From: Pseudomonas helmanticensis
GTDB taxonomy: Bacteria > Pseudomonadota > Gammaproteobacteria > Pseudomonadales > Pseudomonadaceae
DNA: 64,000 nt
Reading direction: 5' to 3'
Assembly: GCF_900182985.1 (NCBI RefSeq)
Contig: NZ_FXUY01000001.1
Coordinates: 744,001-808,000 of the forward strand
Under the pieces are notes generated by a model. The model was not told the origin of the DNA, ran no database searches, and saw nothing but the letters and a program-made list of their open reading frames with translations. Shown here one piece after another: positions 44,130-53,460 of this stretch; positions within the stretch are counted from its first letter, which is position 1, and the number at the start of each line of letters is the position of its first letter. A program made the position numbers and the translations under genes.

Positions 44130-45483
44130 CGCCGGGCCGGGACGGCATCTGCCGGTGTTTCAGGCGCTATTGATCACGCTGGGCATGGTGATCACCACCG
44201 ACATCCTGAAAACCGCGCCGACCGTGGCACTTAACGTCGGGCCAGAACATTTCTACCTGGTGTGGGTGCTCGGCGGTGTGGCGTCGATGATCGGCGCGCT
44301 GTGTTTTGCCGAGATGGCCACGGCATTTCCGCATCCGGGTGGCGATTATCATTTTCTGCGCATGGCTTACGGCGAACGCATGGGATTCCTGTTCGCCTGG
44401 TCGCGGTTTTCGGTGATGCACACCGGATGGATCGCGTTGTCGGCGTTCATGTTTGCCGATTACTTCAACGCGGTGGTGCCGTTGGGGCAGTACGGCTCGG
44501 GGTTGTTTGCCGGGGCGATCATTGCCGCCCTGGTGCTGCTCAATCTCACGGGTAAACACATCGGTTTCATCACCCAGACATTGTTGGTGGGCTTGCTCGC
44601 GTTGGGTTTTCTGAGCATTGCCAGCGCCGGTGTCTGGCTGCAGTGGCAGGGCATCGAACCACCGGTAGCGGACGTATCGGTTACGCCGGAGCACAGCGGT
44701 ATGGCCGGATTTTCGGCGGCGATGATTTTCGTGTTTCTGGCCTTTGGTGGCTGGAGCGACGCGGCAACATTATCGGCAGAAGTGCGCGACGGTCGACGGG
44801 GCATCTTCATCGCCATGATCGGAGCGCTGGCGGTGCTGATGAGCATCTATCTGGCGCTCAATTGGGCGTTCGTCGCCGGACTGGGATTCGCCGGACTGGC
44901 GGCGAGCAACGCGCCGGCAGTTGAGCTGCTGAACCGTGCATTCGGCGCGCCCGGGGTCATGCTGATTCTATTGATGGTCGGTATCGCCGCGATCGCCACT
45001 ATCAACTCGACGTTGCTGGTCGGCGCCCGGACGACCTACGCAGCCGCCCGCGATGTGCCGCAATTGCGCAGTTTCGGCGACTGGGACGATCGTCACGGGG
45101 TGCCGCGCAAAGCCTTGCTCGCGGAAGGCGCGGTGGCGTTGTTGTTGGTGTTGTTCGGCAGTTTCACCCAGAGCGGTTTCAACACCATGGTCGAGTATCT
45201 GACCCCGGTGTACTGGCTGTTTCTGAGCTTGAGCAGCGTCGCGTTGATCATTCTGCGGCGGCGCTTTCCCGAGGTGCCGAGGCCGGTGCGGGTGCCGTTG
45301 TATCCGCTGTTGCCGCTGCTGTTTTTCGGGTTGTGCCTGTACATGCTGTATTCCAGCGTGACAGTGGTCGGCTATGGCGCGTTTCTGGGGATTGCCGTGT
45401 TGCTGGTGGGGGCGCTGATTCTGGCGGGGTTGAGCCGCGTGGCGTCGACGCCTCGGCAAGCTCTTCGACAGACTTCGGACTAG
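44119..45483 (+). CDS. APC family permease
   Basis: A 454-aa permease with about 12 hydrophobic helices and APC features in the first helices (TTDILKTAPTVALNVGPEHF; GALCFAEMATAFPHPGGDYH). ATG at 44119 overlaps the receptor stop by 11 nt, so translation is probably coupled. LALNWAFVAGLGFAGLAASN is a later TM. Its C-terminus overlaps the convergent lipoprotein gene by 4 nt. Confidence 0.85.
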   Translation: MASDAGPGRHLPVFQALLITLGMVITTDILKTAPTVALNVGPEHFYLVWVLGGVASMIGALCFAEMATAFPHPGGDYHFLRMAYGERMGFLFAWSRFSVMHTGWIALSAFMFADYFNAVVPLGQYGSGLFAGAIIAALVLLNLTGKHIGFITQTLLVGLLALGFLSIASAGVWLQWQGIEPPVADVSVTPEHSGMAGFSAAMIFVFLAFGGWSDAATLSAEVRDGRRGIFIAMIGALAVLMSIYLALNWAFVAGLGFAGLAASNAPAVELLNRAFGAPGVMLILLMVGIAAIATINSTLLVGARTTYAAARDVPQLRSFGDWDDRHGVPRKALLAEGAVALLLVLFGSFTQSGFNTMVEYLTPVYWLFLSLSSVALIILRRRFPEVPRPVRVPLYPLLPLLFFGLCLYMLYSSVTVVGYGAFLGIAVLLVGALILAGLSRVASTPRQALRQTSD

Positions 45484-45941
45484 AACGACACCTCGGCCGG
45501 TTGCGACAAACGCAGCACCGACAAGTCGCCGGTGATGCGTTTGTACGCCAGGCGAATCGCTTCGATGTCGCTGGAACGCTGCGCGCTATTCTCATGCAGG
45601 ATCACGATGACCTTGGTGCTCAAGCGTTCGGGCTCTTTCGCGCCTTTATCACGCCATTGTCCATACGCGTCGAGCACACTGAAGCCATCCGGGAAACGCG
45701 GCGTGACTTCCTTGTCGAGAAATTCGCGCCAGCGCGCCGGGCTGACCGCACCTTCCTTGCCATCGATCGCACCCACCGAAAAGTACAATTCGGTACGCAG
45801 CCATTGCGCCTGCGCCGGACGCGCGGCGTCACCTTGCAGCGTTGAACTGGCGGGATCATGGGTGTGAACGGAAACCGGAGGAGGGCTGGTACAACCGGCG
45901 ACTGCGACAAACAGTGCCGCCAGTAAAAGACGTTGAGGCAT
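45480..45941 (-). CDS. DUF3574-type lipoprotein
   Basis: A 153-aa protein with a lipobox (LFVAVAGC) and a DUF3574-like core: RTELYFSVGAIDGKEGAVSP, WREFLDKEVTPRFPDGFSVL and STKVIVILHENSAQ. Function unknown; predicted envelope location. It converges with the permease gene. Confidence 0.8.
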   Translation of the reverse strand: MPQRLLLAALFVAVAGCTSPPPVSVHTHDPASSTLQGDAARPAQAQWLRTELYFSVGAIDGKEGAVSPARWREFLDKEVTPRFPDGFSVLDAYGQWRDKGAKEPERLSTKVIVILHENSAQRSSDIEAIRLAYKRITGDLSVLRLSQPAEVSF

Positions 45942-46025
45942 GGAGCATCCTTATTGAGCGGTGGGTGAACCGCTGAAGTATAAGGTTGCCGCTCGACCAT
46001 CAATAAAGACCTAAAAAGCAGGCTG

Positions 46026-46058
46026 GCAGGCGTTTCGGGAATAACCCGAAACGCCTGC
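46026..46058 (-). terminator. Hairpin terminator after the large lipoprotein gene
   Basis: Perfect 14-bp stem GCAGGCGTTTCGGG/CCCGAAACGCCTGC with an AATAA loop, 6 bp past the stop codon of the 46064 gene. The T-tract on the minus strand lies a little further on (CTGCTTTTTAGG), so termination strength is uncertain. Confidence 0.6.
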
Positions 46059-46063
46059 GGCAC

Positions 46064-47560
46064 TCATTCGACCGCTTCGATCTTGAACTCGCCGTAGCTG
46101 CGATTCTGGGTGAGGTCGATCGGCACGAACATCCCGTACGCCTGCAAATAGGCATACATCGCAGTGCTTTCACCGTAGCGGTAGTGTCTGCCTGTACAAG
46201 TGATGACTTTGGCGGTGCCCGTCAACGATGGAAAGAACGCACTGGCAGGCTCTTGTGCTTCCACGGCGCAGTCAAACCGTGTGTCCTCAAGTTCAGCGGC
46301 TTTCTGGTGGCGGGTGCTGGACCTTTGTTCGGTGTAGCTCAGTAGCGCACCGACTGGCATGTTCGTCCAGTCACCGGTGAATCGCAGGTCGGTGATCGCG
46401 TTTTTACGCACGGTGATGCCGTCACTGTCATTCCTGTAATCAATATCGGCGAGGTCGATCAGCCCTCGGAAAGTGATGTTTACCGATTGATAATTTTTAC
46501 CGTTGTAGCGTTCTGTGAGCTGCTTGCCCGGCTCGTATCCGAGGTAGCGGCTGTCCCTGCCCAAGCGTCCCAGCGCCAGTCGTTCGGGGTTGTTCGAGAG
46601 CAGGTACGACATGCCCGCCTCCTGAAGCTGTTTGCGCCGATCAGCCTCGTTGGGATCTTTGAAGATCACGCGCAAGCGTTGAATGTTGTGTTCCGGGACC
46701 GGCAATTTCAACGCTTCAATGGATTTCGTCACGGAGGCAGGCAGCACTGGATCAGGCAATACGAATGGCGTTTGCTCTCGGCCGGAGAAAGGTTTCAGTG
46801 CCGCCAACACCTGCGGTGTGGCACATGCAGTTGCCAGCAGTTGACGGTGGTCGGCGTTCAGGTTTTTCTCGGCGATGGCGTCAACGCTGATCGCGCCGGC
46901 TATCACGCGGTTTTGCTTATCTACGTAGAAGGTACTCAGCGAGGTCAATTGTTGTTGAGCGCAATCAGCGCCCCAGCGCCTACGCTCTTGCGCATACAGG
47001 TCATTTCCCCGGGGCCGAAGTGTTTCGCCTGCGGGTACCCGGGCGGACCAGAAGAATATCTGGCCGTCTTTCTGATTCAGGCTGGCACGATCAATCAGCT
47101 GCCATTCCTGTAACTCCGGTGCCGAAATGACCCGCCATTGTGCCACCGGGGTCTGAGCACACACCTGTTTGAATTGAGGACTCTGCAGAAACAGCTTTTT
47201 CTGTTCGGCAGGCATTTGCTTGTCTTCGGCTGCGCGACTGTTTCGAACAGCCGCAAACTGAAGCATGCCCTTGTTGGTCAAATGCGCCATTTGCGCATCT
47301 GGCAGATGACAGTCGGCGGTGAAGTTCGCCAGATGAAGTATTCGCCGGCCCTCAGTGGCAATCACGTAATAGCTGACGTGATCGCCATCGCGCACGATGG
47401 TATTCGGGTTGGGTTGACCAAGCATTGCCGCGTCAAACTCCATGCGCCCCAGCGCATCGAAATCGGCACTCGTCTGTTTGGGGGACGGGGGGCTCTGGCA
47501 TCCGTAGAGGGCGAGGGCAAGCAAAGACAAACAACTGAAACGGCGGATCAAGGCATCCAT
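46064..47560 (-). CDS. Hypothetical lipoprotein, 498 aa
   Basis: From the ATG at 47560 (MDALIRRFSCLSLLALALYG) there is a signal peptide with lipobox LALYGC. The mature protein is soluble and has no domain I recognise. Several Cys are spread along it (ADCHLPD, KQVCAQTP, GADCAQQQ, RFDCAVEA, VITCTGRH), suggesting periplasmic disulfides. A longer start at 47596 would put extra residues before the signal. It is flanked by REPIN copy C at its 5' side. Confidence 0.7.
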   Translation of the reverse strand: MDALIRRFSCLSLLALALYGCQSPPSPKQTSADFDALGRMEFDAAMLGQPNPNTIVRDGDHVSYYVIATEGRRILHLANFTADCHLPDAQMAHLTNKGMLQFAAVRNSRAAEDKQMPAEQKKLFLQSPQFKQVCAQTPVAQWRVISAPELQEWQLIDRASLNQKDGQIFFWSARVPAGETLRPRGNDLYAQERRRWGADCAQQQLTSLSTFYVDKQNRVIAGAISVDAIAEKNLNADHRQLLATACATPQVLAALKPFSGREQTPFVLPDPVLPASVTKSIEALKLPVPEHNIQRLRVIFKDPNEADRRKQLQEAGMSYLLSNNPERLALGRLGRDSRYLGYEPGKQLTERYNGKNYQSVNITFRGLIDLADIDYRNDSDGITVRKNAITDLRFTGDWTNMPVGALLSYTEQRSSTRHQKAAELEDTRFDCAVEAQEPASAFFPSLTGTAKVITCTGRHYRYGESTAMYAYLQAYGMFVPIDLTQNRSYGEFKIEAVE

Positions 47561-47653
47561 GCGGAGGGCACACTGTCGGATTAAAAGTGATGGCACATTA
47601 ACATTTCGGCAGTGACGACAAAGACTTTACCCTCTGTCTGGTACAGCGCATAA

Positions 47654-47754
47654 CCTGTAGGAGCCGACGAGTGCAACGAGGCTGCGATCTTTTGATCTTA
47701 TTTTTTTTAAGATCAAGATCAAAAGATCGCAGCGTGCCGCAGCTCCTACGGGGG
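47654..47754. repeat. REPIN-like palindrome, copy C (diverged)
   Basis: Starts CCTGTAGGAGC and ends GCAGCTCCTACGGGG, with the inner GGCTGCGATCTTTTGATC arms conserved. The left outer part is altered (CCGACGAGTGCAACGA instead of TGCCGCA). It belongs to the same class as copies A and B. Confidence 0.85.
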
Positions 47755-47757
47755 GTG

Positions 47758-50145
47758 TCAGGGGCTGCTGGGTGGGGGAGTGGCGAGGGCGATTCCCGCT
47801 GCGCCGAGGCGCTTGAGAATCTCGAACAGCAAGTCACTCTTGGTCACCCCGACGATTCTCGGGCTGCCGACATAACCGGTCACCGTCAGGGTAATGCCGT
47901 CCGGCGACAGTTTGCTGAAACGCACGAACGACGCAGGTTTATCGAGGATGGTTTCGTTCTCGCGATAGGTGTTGAGCAGCAGGTCCTTGACCTCTTCGGG
48001 GTCGATGTCCAGCGGGAACATCAACTCCAGCGACGCCACCCCCTGAGCGCTACCGCCGAGGGTGACGTTGCGCAGGTTCTGCGAGATCAGTTGCGAATTC
48101 GGCACGATCACGATCGAGCGGTCGCTGAGCTGGATTTCCGTGGCACGCACGTTGATCCGGCGGATGTCGCCCTCGACGCCGCTGATGCTGATCAGATCGC
48201 CGACCTTCACCGGGCGCTCGGTCAGCAGAATCAGGCCGGAAACAAAGTTCTTCACGATCTCCTGCAAACCGAAACCGATGCCCACCGACAGCGCACTGAC
48301 GATCCACGCCAGGTTGGTCCACTGCACGCCTAGCGACGACAGGGTCATGAGGATCACAAAGGCATAACCGATATTGGAAAACAGCGTGCTGAGCGACGCG
48401 CACATGCCCGGGTCCATGTCGGTCTTGGGCAGGAACTCGTTGTCGAGCCAGCGGCGCAGGGCGCGGATCAGCCAGATGCCGATCATCAGCGCCAACACCG
48501 CATTGAGCAGGTGCGCCGGGACGATATTGAACTTGCGCAAGCCGGCGCCGCCGAGGATCGCCATGATATTGGTCGCCAACTGCCCGAGCGTGGTGCCGAT
48601 GCCGCCGACAAACAGCGCGATCACCGCCAGCAGCAACAGCGCTGCGCGGCTGAACCCGGACAACAGAATCGAGATCTGCTCGAGTCGTCGATCGCCAATG
48701 CCGAGCAATTGCTTGAGTGCTTTGCCGCTCGCATGTTTGGCTGAAAACGCGTACTCGCAGCCGTCCTTGATCACCTGGATCAGCAAGTAGAAACCCGAGA
48801 GCACGATGTAGGCCCAGACCACTTCATAGGTGATGAACCGGCTCAGCGAGATATAGCCGGTGAGCAGGGCAATCGCCGAGACCAACATCGAAATACTGGC
48901 GATGGTGTACACCACGCCGGAAAACGTACTGCCCGTCGCCGAGGCATCGTTCGCCGCGACCAGTGCCTTGCGCACTTTGCCCACGCGCAACAGCAACGAC
49001 ACGACAATCACCATGACCACAATCGAGATGACGCCGCGCCCGGCCACGACAATCTGGCTGCTCATGCCGGTGGAATTGCTCACCTGCACCAGCGTCACCA
49101 GCACCAGCAGCGTGCCGGACAAAATGCGCGGATACGGCTTCATCGCCAGCGCCACGGGGTCGGCAATCGCTGGCAGCCGCCACGACGGATGCTGGGTCGA
49201 CAACAACGCGCGGCTCAGCCCGGTGATCAGCACACAGGCATAAACGGCTTTTTCGAACTCCTCGGAAAACGTCTCCAGCACCGGCGTCAACGGCTCGTGG
49301 CGAGTGCAGGCATAGAACAGCAATTGCAGCGCAAGGCCCGTTGTAACAATCGTTGCCAGCGCCGAAGCAAACGCCAGCGCACTACGACGCAAACGCCCCT
49401 CCGGCACGCGATGAATGCATAGCCATGTCAGCCCGCGCTCGGCCAGCCGGCGTCCGAACGTCCAGATAACCAGCGCCAACAACACCAGGAAAGTGGTATA
49501 GAAACGCTGCCCCGGCGCCCAGACCGTGGCCCAGGTTTCGCTGATTTGGGCGATGAAAAAACGCCAACGCTGACGATCGTCCGGCGTCGGACTGACCAGC
49601 GGCGACCAGAAATGCGGGCTCAACACACTGTGGGTGCCCAGGGTCAACTCGCTCTCGAGCAATGAGCGGCGGATACCGGCGATCTGCGTAATCAGATCCG
49701 CCGCGCTTTGCTTGAGCGCCGCCAGACTCTTCAGCGACGCGTCGATCTTGCTCTTCTGTTCCGCCAACGACGCCCGCTGCGCAACGATATCCGCCTGCTC
49801 GGCCGCGACCTCAGTTGCCGGCGCCGCGCCCAACACACTCAACTGCACGGCCAACTGCGCCTGCTGCGGCAGCAACGCCGCCGACAATTTATCGACATCG
49901 AGAATGAACGCCTGCACCCGATCCTGCGGGCCTTCGAGCTGGTTGTAATTGTTTGCCGAGGAAATTTGCTGCTTGAGGCCGTCGAGGCGCTGCTGCAAGG
50001 CTTGCAGGTCGTTTTGTGAAATCACCGGCAGCGGCGCGACCGCGGCCACCGAAGGCGCAGGCAATTCGGCGGCCCACAGCGCCGGACTGCTGCTGATGAG
50101 CAAGACGAATACCACTGAAAACAACGACTTCAAGCTGTTGCGCAT
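47758..50145 (-). CDS. DUF3772 / MscS-type mechanosensitive channel
   Basis: A 795-aa inner-membrane protein. The signal peptide ends PALWAAELP. A periplasmic DUF3772 helical domain spans about residues 50-200, followed by about ten membrane helices and a C-terminal MscS pore and beta domain (VGIGFGLQEIVKNFVSGLIL, TERPVKVGDLISISGVEGDI, SIVIVPNSQLISQNL). It is probably a large-class mechanosensitive channel for osmotic protection. Comparable in length to the MscK/YbdG-like DUF3772 family. Confidence 0.9.
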   Translation of the reverse strand: MRNSLKSLFSVVFVLLISSSPALWAAELPAPSVAAVAPLPVISQNDLQALQQRLDGLKQQISSANNYNQLEGPQDRVQAFILDVDKLSAALLPQQAQLAVQLSVLGAAPATEVAAEQADIVAQRASLAEQKSKIDASLKSLAALKQSAADLITQIAGIRRSLLESELTLGTHSVLSPHFWSPLVSPTPDDRQRWRFFIAQISETWATVWAPGQRFYTTFLVLLALVIWTFGRRLAERGLTWLCIHRVPEGRLRRSALAFASALATIVTTGLALQLLFYACTRHEPLTPVLETFSEEFEKAVYACVLITGLSRALLSTQHPSWRLPAIADPVALAMKPYPRILSGTLLVLVTLVQVSNSTGMSSQIVVAGRGVISIVVMVIVVSLLLRVGKVRKALVAANDASATGSTFSGVVYTIASISMLVSAIALLTGYISLSRFITYEVVWAYIVLSGFYLLIQVIKDGCEYAFSAKHASGKALKQLLGIGDRRLEQISILLSGFSRAALLLLAVIALFVGGIGTTLGQLATNIMAILGGAGLRKFNIVPAHLLNAVLALMIGIWLIRALRRWLDNEFLPKTDMDPGMCASLSTLFSNIGYAFVILMTLSSLGVQWTNLAWIVSALSVGIGFGLQEIVKNFVSGLILLTERPVKVGDLISISGVEGDIRRINVRATEIQLSDRSIVIVPNSQLISQNLRNVTLGGSAQGVASLELMFPLDIDPEEVKDLLLNTYRENETILDKPASFVRFSKLSPDGITLTVTGYVGSPRIVGVTKSDLLFEILKRLGAAGIALATPPPSSP

Positions 50146-50517
50146 GGGACGGGCCGACTCTCGATGGACACACAGTCTATGAGGTTAGGTGATCAGGCCG
50201 GATGGGGCGGAAAAGTTTCAGCGCCGGTATTCACTGGATCAGCAAAAGCCGGCCCTTCAACATGATGGACAGTCGGCTCTTCGAACAAAATATACCTTCA
50301 GACGTCGGCACCCATGCTTCTGGCGAACTCAACGTTGGCTGCGCGCACTGTCGTGAACACTTTCGCGCTCATCGCTTTTGCCAGCAGGATCGGGACAGTG
50401 AGTCGGTGGCCAATAACGCTGGCTTAATGCTCAAACGTTTATATCGCGCGCAGTCAGCGCTTTGCGGTGCTGCGAGCTGATTGTTAGTGCCCATTCCGAC
50501 GGCTACACTCCAACGCC
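50146..50517. other. 372-bp intergenic region without a recognised gene
   Basis: Divergent spacer between the MscS gene and the copper/silver efflux operon. It should carry both promoters. I see no convincing palindromic CueR- or CopR-type box by eye and no credible ORF. Confidence 0.4.
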
Positions 50518-50859
50518 ATGAAACGCTATCTGCGGTTGTTCCTCATCTTCGTGCTCAGCCTGGCGCTTCCCCTCAGCGGGATGGCGGGTGTTCAGGCACC
50601 GACAGAACCGTGCCCGATGAAGACGCTGGGCATGGCGATGATGGACGATATGGGCATGGACTGTTGCAACGACATGCAAGCCCCGATGGAACATGGCAAA
50701 CCCTGCAAGCCTGGTCAGGAATGCAAGACCGGTGGCATGTTGCAAGTCTCGATCAGCAAGCCAGCAGTAACCTTGTTCAGCCCCGTAGAACTGTCTTTTT
50801 CCAGCGACTCCGTTCCTGTGCCAACCCTGTCCGGGGTATGGCGACCGCCGCGCGCCTGA
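50518..50859 (+). CDS. Small Met/Cys/His-rich periplasmic protein
   Basis: A 113-aa protein with a signal peptide (LALPLSGMAG) and a metal-binding-like stretch: CPMKTLGMAMMDDMGMDCC, then MEHGKPCKPGQECKTGGM. Dense Met, Cys and His are typical of Cu(I)/Ag(I) scavengers. It heads the operon that encodes a CusCBA-type pump and is separated from cusC by 100 bp. CusF shows a different fold and sequence, so this may be a functional analogue. Confidence 0.65.
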   Translation: MKRYLRLFLIFVLSLALPLSGMAGVQAPTEPCPMKTLGMAMMDDMGMDCCNDMQAPMEHGKPCKPGQECKTGGMLQVSISKPAVTLFSPVELSFSSDSVPVPTLSGVWRPPRA

Positions 50860-50959
50860 TTCCTGTATCGCCATTGAGCCTCATCCCGTTTTAGCGGGAT
50901 GGCATAGCTGTGCGCAGGTCTTTTGACGCGCGCAGTGGATCATCACAGGAATCGTAGAC

Positions 50960-52216
50960 ATGAACTCCAAGTGCTTTTGCACAGGTTGGTCCCTCGTGGC
51001 CGGCCTCGCGGCGAGCATGCTGGCTTTGCCGAGCCTGGCCGCCACGCTGACCCTCGACGAAGCATTACGGCTGGCCGAAAACAATGCGCCGTCGCTGGCC
51101 GCACAGGATGCAAAAATTCAGGCCACCAGCAGTGCGGCTATTCCAGCGGGTGAATTACCTGACCCGAAGTTGCTCGCAGGTTTGCAGAATTATCCTATTG
51201 GCGGTCCGGATCGCTGGAGCGTCAACGACGACTTCATGACCATGCAGATGGTCGGCGTCCGGCAGGAAATGCCCAACAGTGACAAGCGCAAGGCGCGCAT
51301 CGAGGTGGCCAGCGCCGTCGTTGATCGCGCTACCGCCGAGCGCCGGGTCGAACGCTTGAACGTGCGCCAATCCACGGCGCTAGCGTGGATCAGCAGCTAT
51401 TCGGTCGAGCGCAAAGACGCGCTGTTTCAGGATTTCTACGCGGAAAACCGCCTGCTGGCCGATACCGTCCGGGCGCAGATTGCGGGTGGTCGCGCGCAAC
51501 CGGCCGATGCTGTGACTCCCCGGCAGGAAGCGGCGCAACTGGCAGAGCAGCAGGACGATTTGATTCGCCAGCGCACGCAAGCGCGCGCGGCGTTGAAACG
51601 CTGGATCGGTGCCGCTGCCAATCAACAGCCCGTGGGCAGCTTGCCGCAATGGCCGGTCGATCCTGCCAAGCTGTCCCATCAATTACAACACCACCCCGAG
51701 TTGGCGGCGTATGGGCCGATGAGCGAGGAGGCGCAAGCCAGGATTCGGGAGGCCGAGGCCGAGAAAAAATCCGACTGGAGTTGGGAGCTGGACTATCAGC
51801 ACCGTGACCGTCAGTTCGGCGACATGCTCAGCGTGCAGTTTTCCTGGGACCTGCCACTGTTTCCGGACTCCCGCCAAAACCCAAAAATCGCCGCCCGGCA
51901 AGCGCAACTCAGCCAGCTGGAGGCCGAGCGCGAAGCCCTGTCACGCGAGCATACCGAGCAACTGGAAAGTCAGCTGGCTGACTACGAGCGCCTGAACCGG
52001 GCAGTCCAGCGCAATGCACAAAGTCTGGTGCCGCTGGCCAGGGAAAAAGTCGCACTGAGCATGGCCAGCTACCGCGCCGGTAAAGGCGATGTGAATGCGC
52101 TTGTCGTGGCCCGGCGTGAACTCATCGAAGCCCGACTGAAACAGGTCGACGTGGAAGAGCAGCAAGCGCTGACCCGTGCGCGACTCTACTTTGCCTACGG
52201 GGAGCCGAGCCAATGA
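50960..52216 (+). CDS. TolC-family outer-membrane factor of a Cu/Ag efflux system (CusC-like)
   Basis: A 418-aa TolC-family protein. The signal peptide ends PSLAATLTLDEALRLA. Two coiled-coil repeats are seen (about 50-210 and 255-400; LSREHTEQLESQLADYERLN). Unlike CusC, no lipobox is seen; the signal ends with Ala-X-Ala. It forms the outer-membrane channel for the pump encoded by the next two genes. It overlaps the adaptor gene by 4 nt. Confidence 0.85.
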   Translation: MNSKCFCTGWSLVAGLAASMLALPSLAATLTLDEALRLAENNAPSLAAQDAKIQATSSAAIPAGELPDPKLLAGLQNYPIGGPDRWSVNDDFMTMQMVGVRQEMPNSDKRKARIEVASAVVDRATAERRVERLNVRQSTALAWISSYSVERKDALFQDFYAENRLLADTVRAQIAGGRAQPADAVTPRQEAAQLAEQQDDLIRQRTQARAALKRWIGAAANQQPVGSLPQWPVDPAKLSHQLQHHPELAAYGPMSEEAQARIREAEAEKKSDWSWELDYQHRDRQFGDMLSVQFSWDLPLFPDSRQNPKIAARQAQLSQLEAEREALSREHTEQLESQLADYERLNRAVQRNAQSLVPLAREKVALSMASYRAGKGDVNALVVARRELIEARLKQVDVEEQQALTRARLYFAYGEPSQ

Positions 52217-53460
52217 AGCTTGCATGGAATGCAGTATGGCTGGCGAGCGCTGCGCTGGTATTGGGTGTAACCGCTGGTTATTGGTTCGCACAACAACGCC
52301 TCGGCAGCGGCGAGGGTGCTGTCATCGAACCAAGCCGCAATGCCCCGGACGCGGGTAAAGCGCTGTACTGGTATGACCCGATGTACCCGCAGCAAAAGTT
52401 CGACAAACCGGGCAAATCGCCCTTCATGGACATGCAACTGGTACCCCGTTACGCCAGCGCAACCAGCGACCGCGCAGCGGTGAGCATCGATCCGGGGCTG
52501 ACGCAGAATCTCGGCCTGCGTTTCGCGACGGTCACGCGTGGGGTGTTTGATTCCAGCCTCGACGTGAGCGGTGTGCTGACTTTCAACGAGCGCGATGTCG
52601 CAGTGATCCAGGCGCGCACTCCAGGTTTTGTCGAGCGCGTTTACGCCCACGCCCCCGGCGATGTGCTCAAGGCCAACGCGGCGCTGGCGGATATTCTGGT
52701 GCCGGAGTGGGCGGCGGCGCAGACCGAGTTCCTTGCCCTCAAAGGTTTCGGTGATAGCGAATTGTTGGCGGCCGCCCGCCAGCGTTTACGGCGTACAGGC
52801 ATGCCGGCGGCACTGATTGCTCAGGTCGAGCGCAACGGTAAGGTCCAACCTCATCTGACGCTGACCAGCCCCATTGCCGGCGTGCTGCAAGTGTTGAACG
52901 TGCGCACGGGAATGACCGTGGCTGCGGGTGAGACGCTGGCGACTGTCAACGGTTTGAGCTCTGTCTGGCTGGCGGTGGCCGTGCCGGAATCCGAGGCAGG
53001 GTCAATCTCTGTCGGGCAAACGGTCGAGGCGCAATTTCCAGCCTTTGCGGGGATAAAGATCAACGGCAAAGTCTCCGCGATTCTGCCGCAAACCAACGCG
53101 GATAGCCGCACCCTGCAAGTACGCGTGGAACTGCCCAATCCGGATGAACGCCTGAGGCCCGGTTTGACCGCGCAAGTGCGCTTGCACCCTACAACCGGAC
53201 CAAGTCAGTTGTGGGTGCCCAGCGAGGCGGTTATCCGCACTGGCCGGCGAACCTTGGTGATGCTTGCCGAAGACGCCGGCCGCTATCGCCCCGTGCAAGT
53301 GCAAACCGGGCAGGAAAGCGATGGCAGGACAGCCATCGTGGCAGGTCTGGAGGAGGGCCAGAAAGTGGTGACGTCGGGGCAATTCCTGCTCGACTCGGAG
53401 GCCAGACTCAAAGGCATCGTCTCAGGCTCAGAAGAAGAGCCGTCGGGAGTGCAGCCATGA
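52213..53460 (+). CDS. RND periplasmic adaptor, CusB-like, with heavy-metal-binding domain
   Basis: A 415-aa membrane-fusion protein. After a single N-terminal membrane segment comes the heavy-metal-binding domain motif [17 protein letters not shown] with [10 protein letters not shown] (about residues 53-80), a hallmark of CusB-type adaptors. Lipoyl/coiled-coil/beta-barrel parts follow ([38 protein letters not shown]). It couples the pump to the TolC-family channel. It overlaps both neighbours by 4 nt. Confidence 0.88.
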   Translation: MKLAWNAVWLASAALVLGVTAGYWFAQQRLGSGEGAVIEPSRNAPDAGKALYWYDPMYPQQKFDKPGKSPFMDMQLVPRYASATSDRAAVSIDPGLTQNLGLRFATVTRGVFDSSLDVSGVLTFNERDVAVIQARTPGFVERVYAHAPGDVLKANAALADILVPEWAAAQTEFLALKGFGDSELLAAARQRLRRTGMPAALIAQVERNGKVQPHLTLTSPIAGVLQVLNVRTGMTVAAGETLATVNGLSSVWLAVAVPESEAGSISVGQTVEAQFPAFAGIKINGKVSAILPQTNADSRTLQVRVELPNPDERLRPGLTAQVRLHPTTGPSQLWVPSEAVIRTGRRTLVMLAEDAGRYRPVQVQTGQESDGRTAIVAGLEEGQKVVTSGQFLLDSEARLKGIVSGSEEEPSGVQP

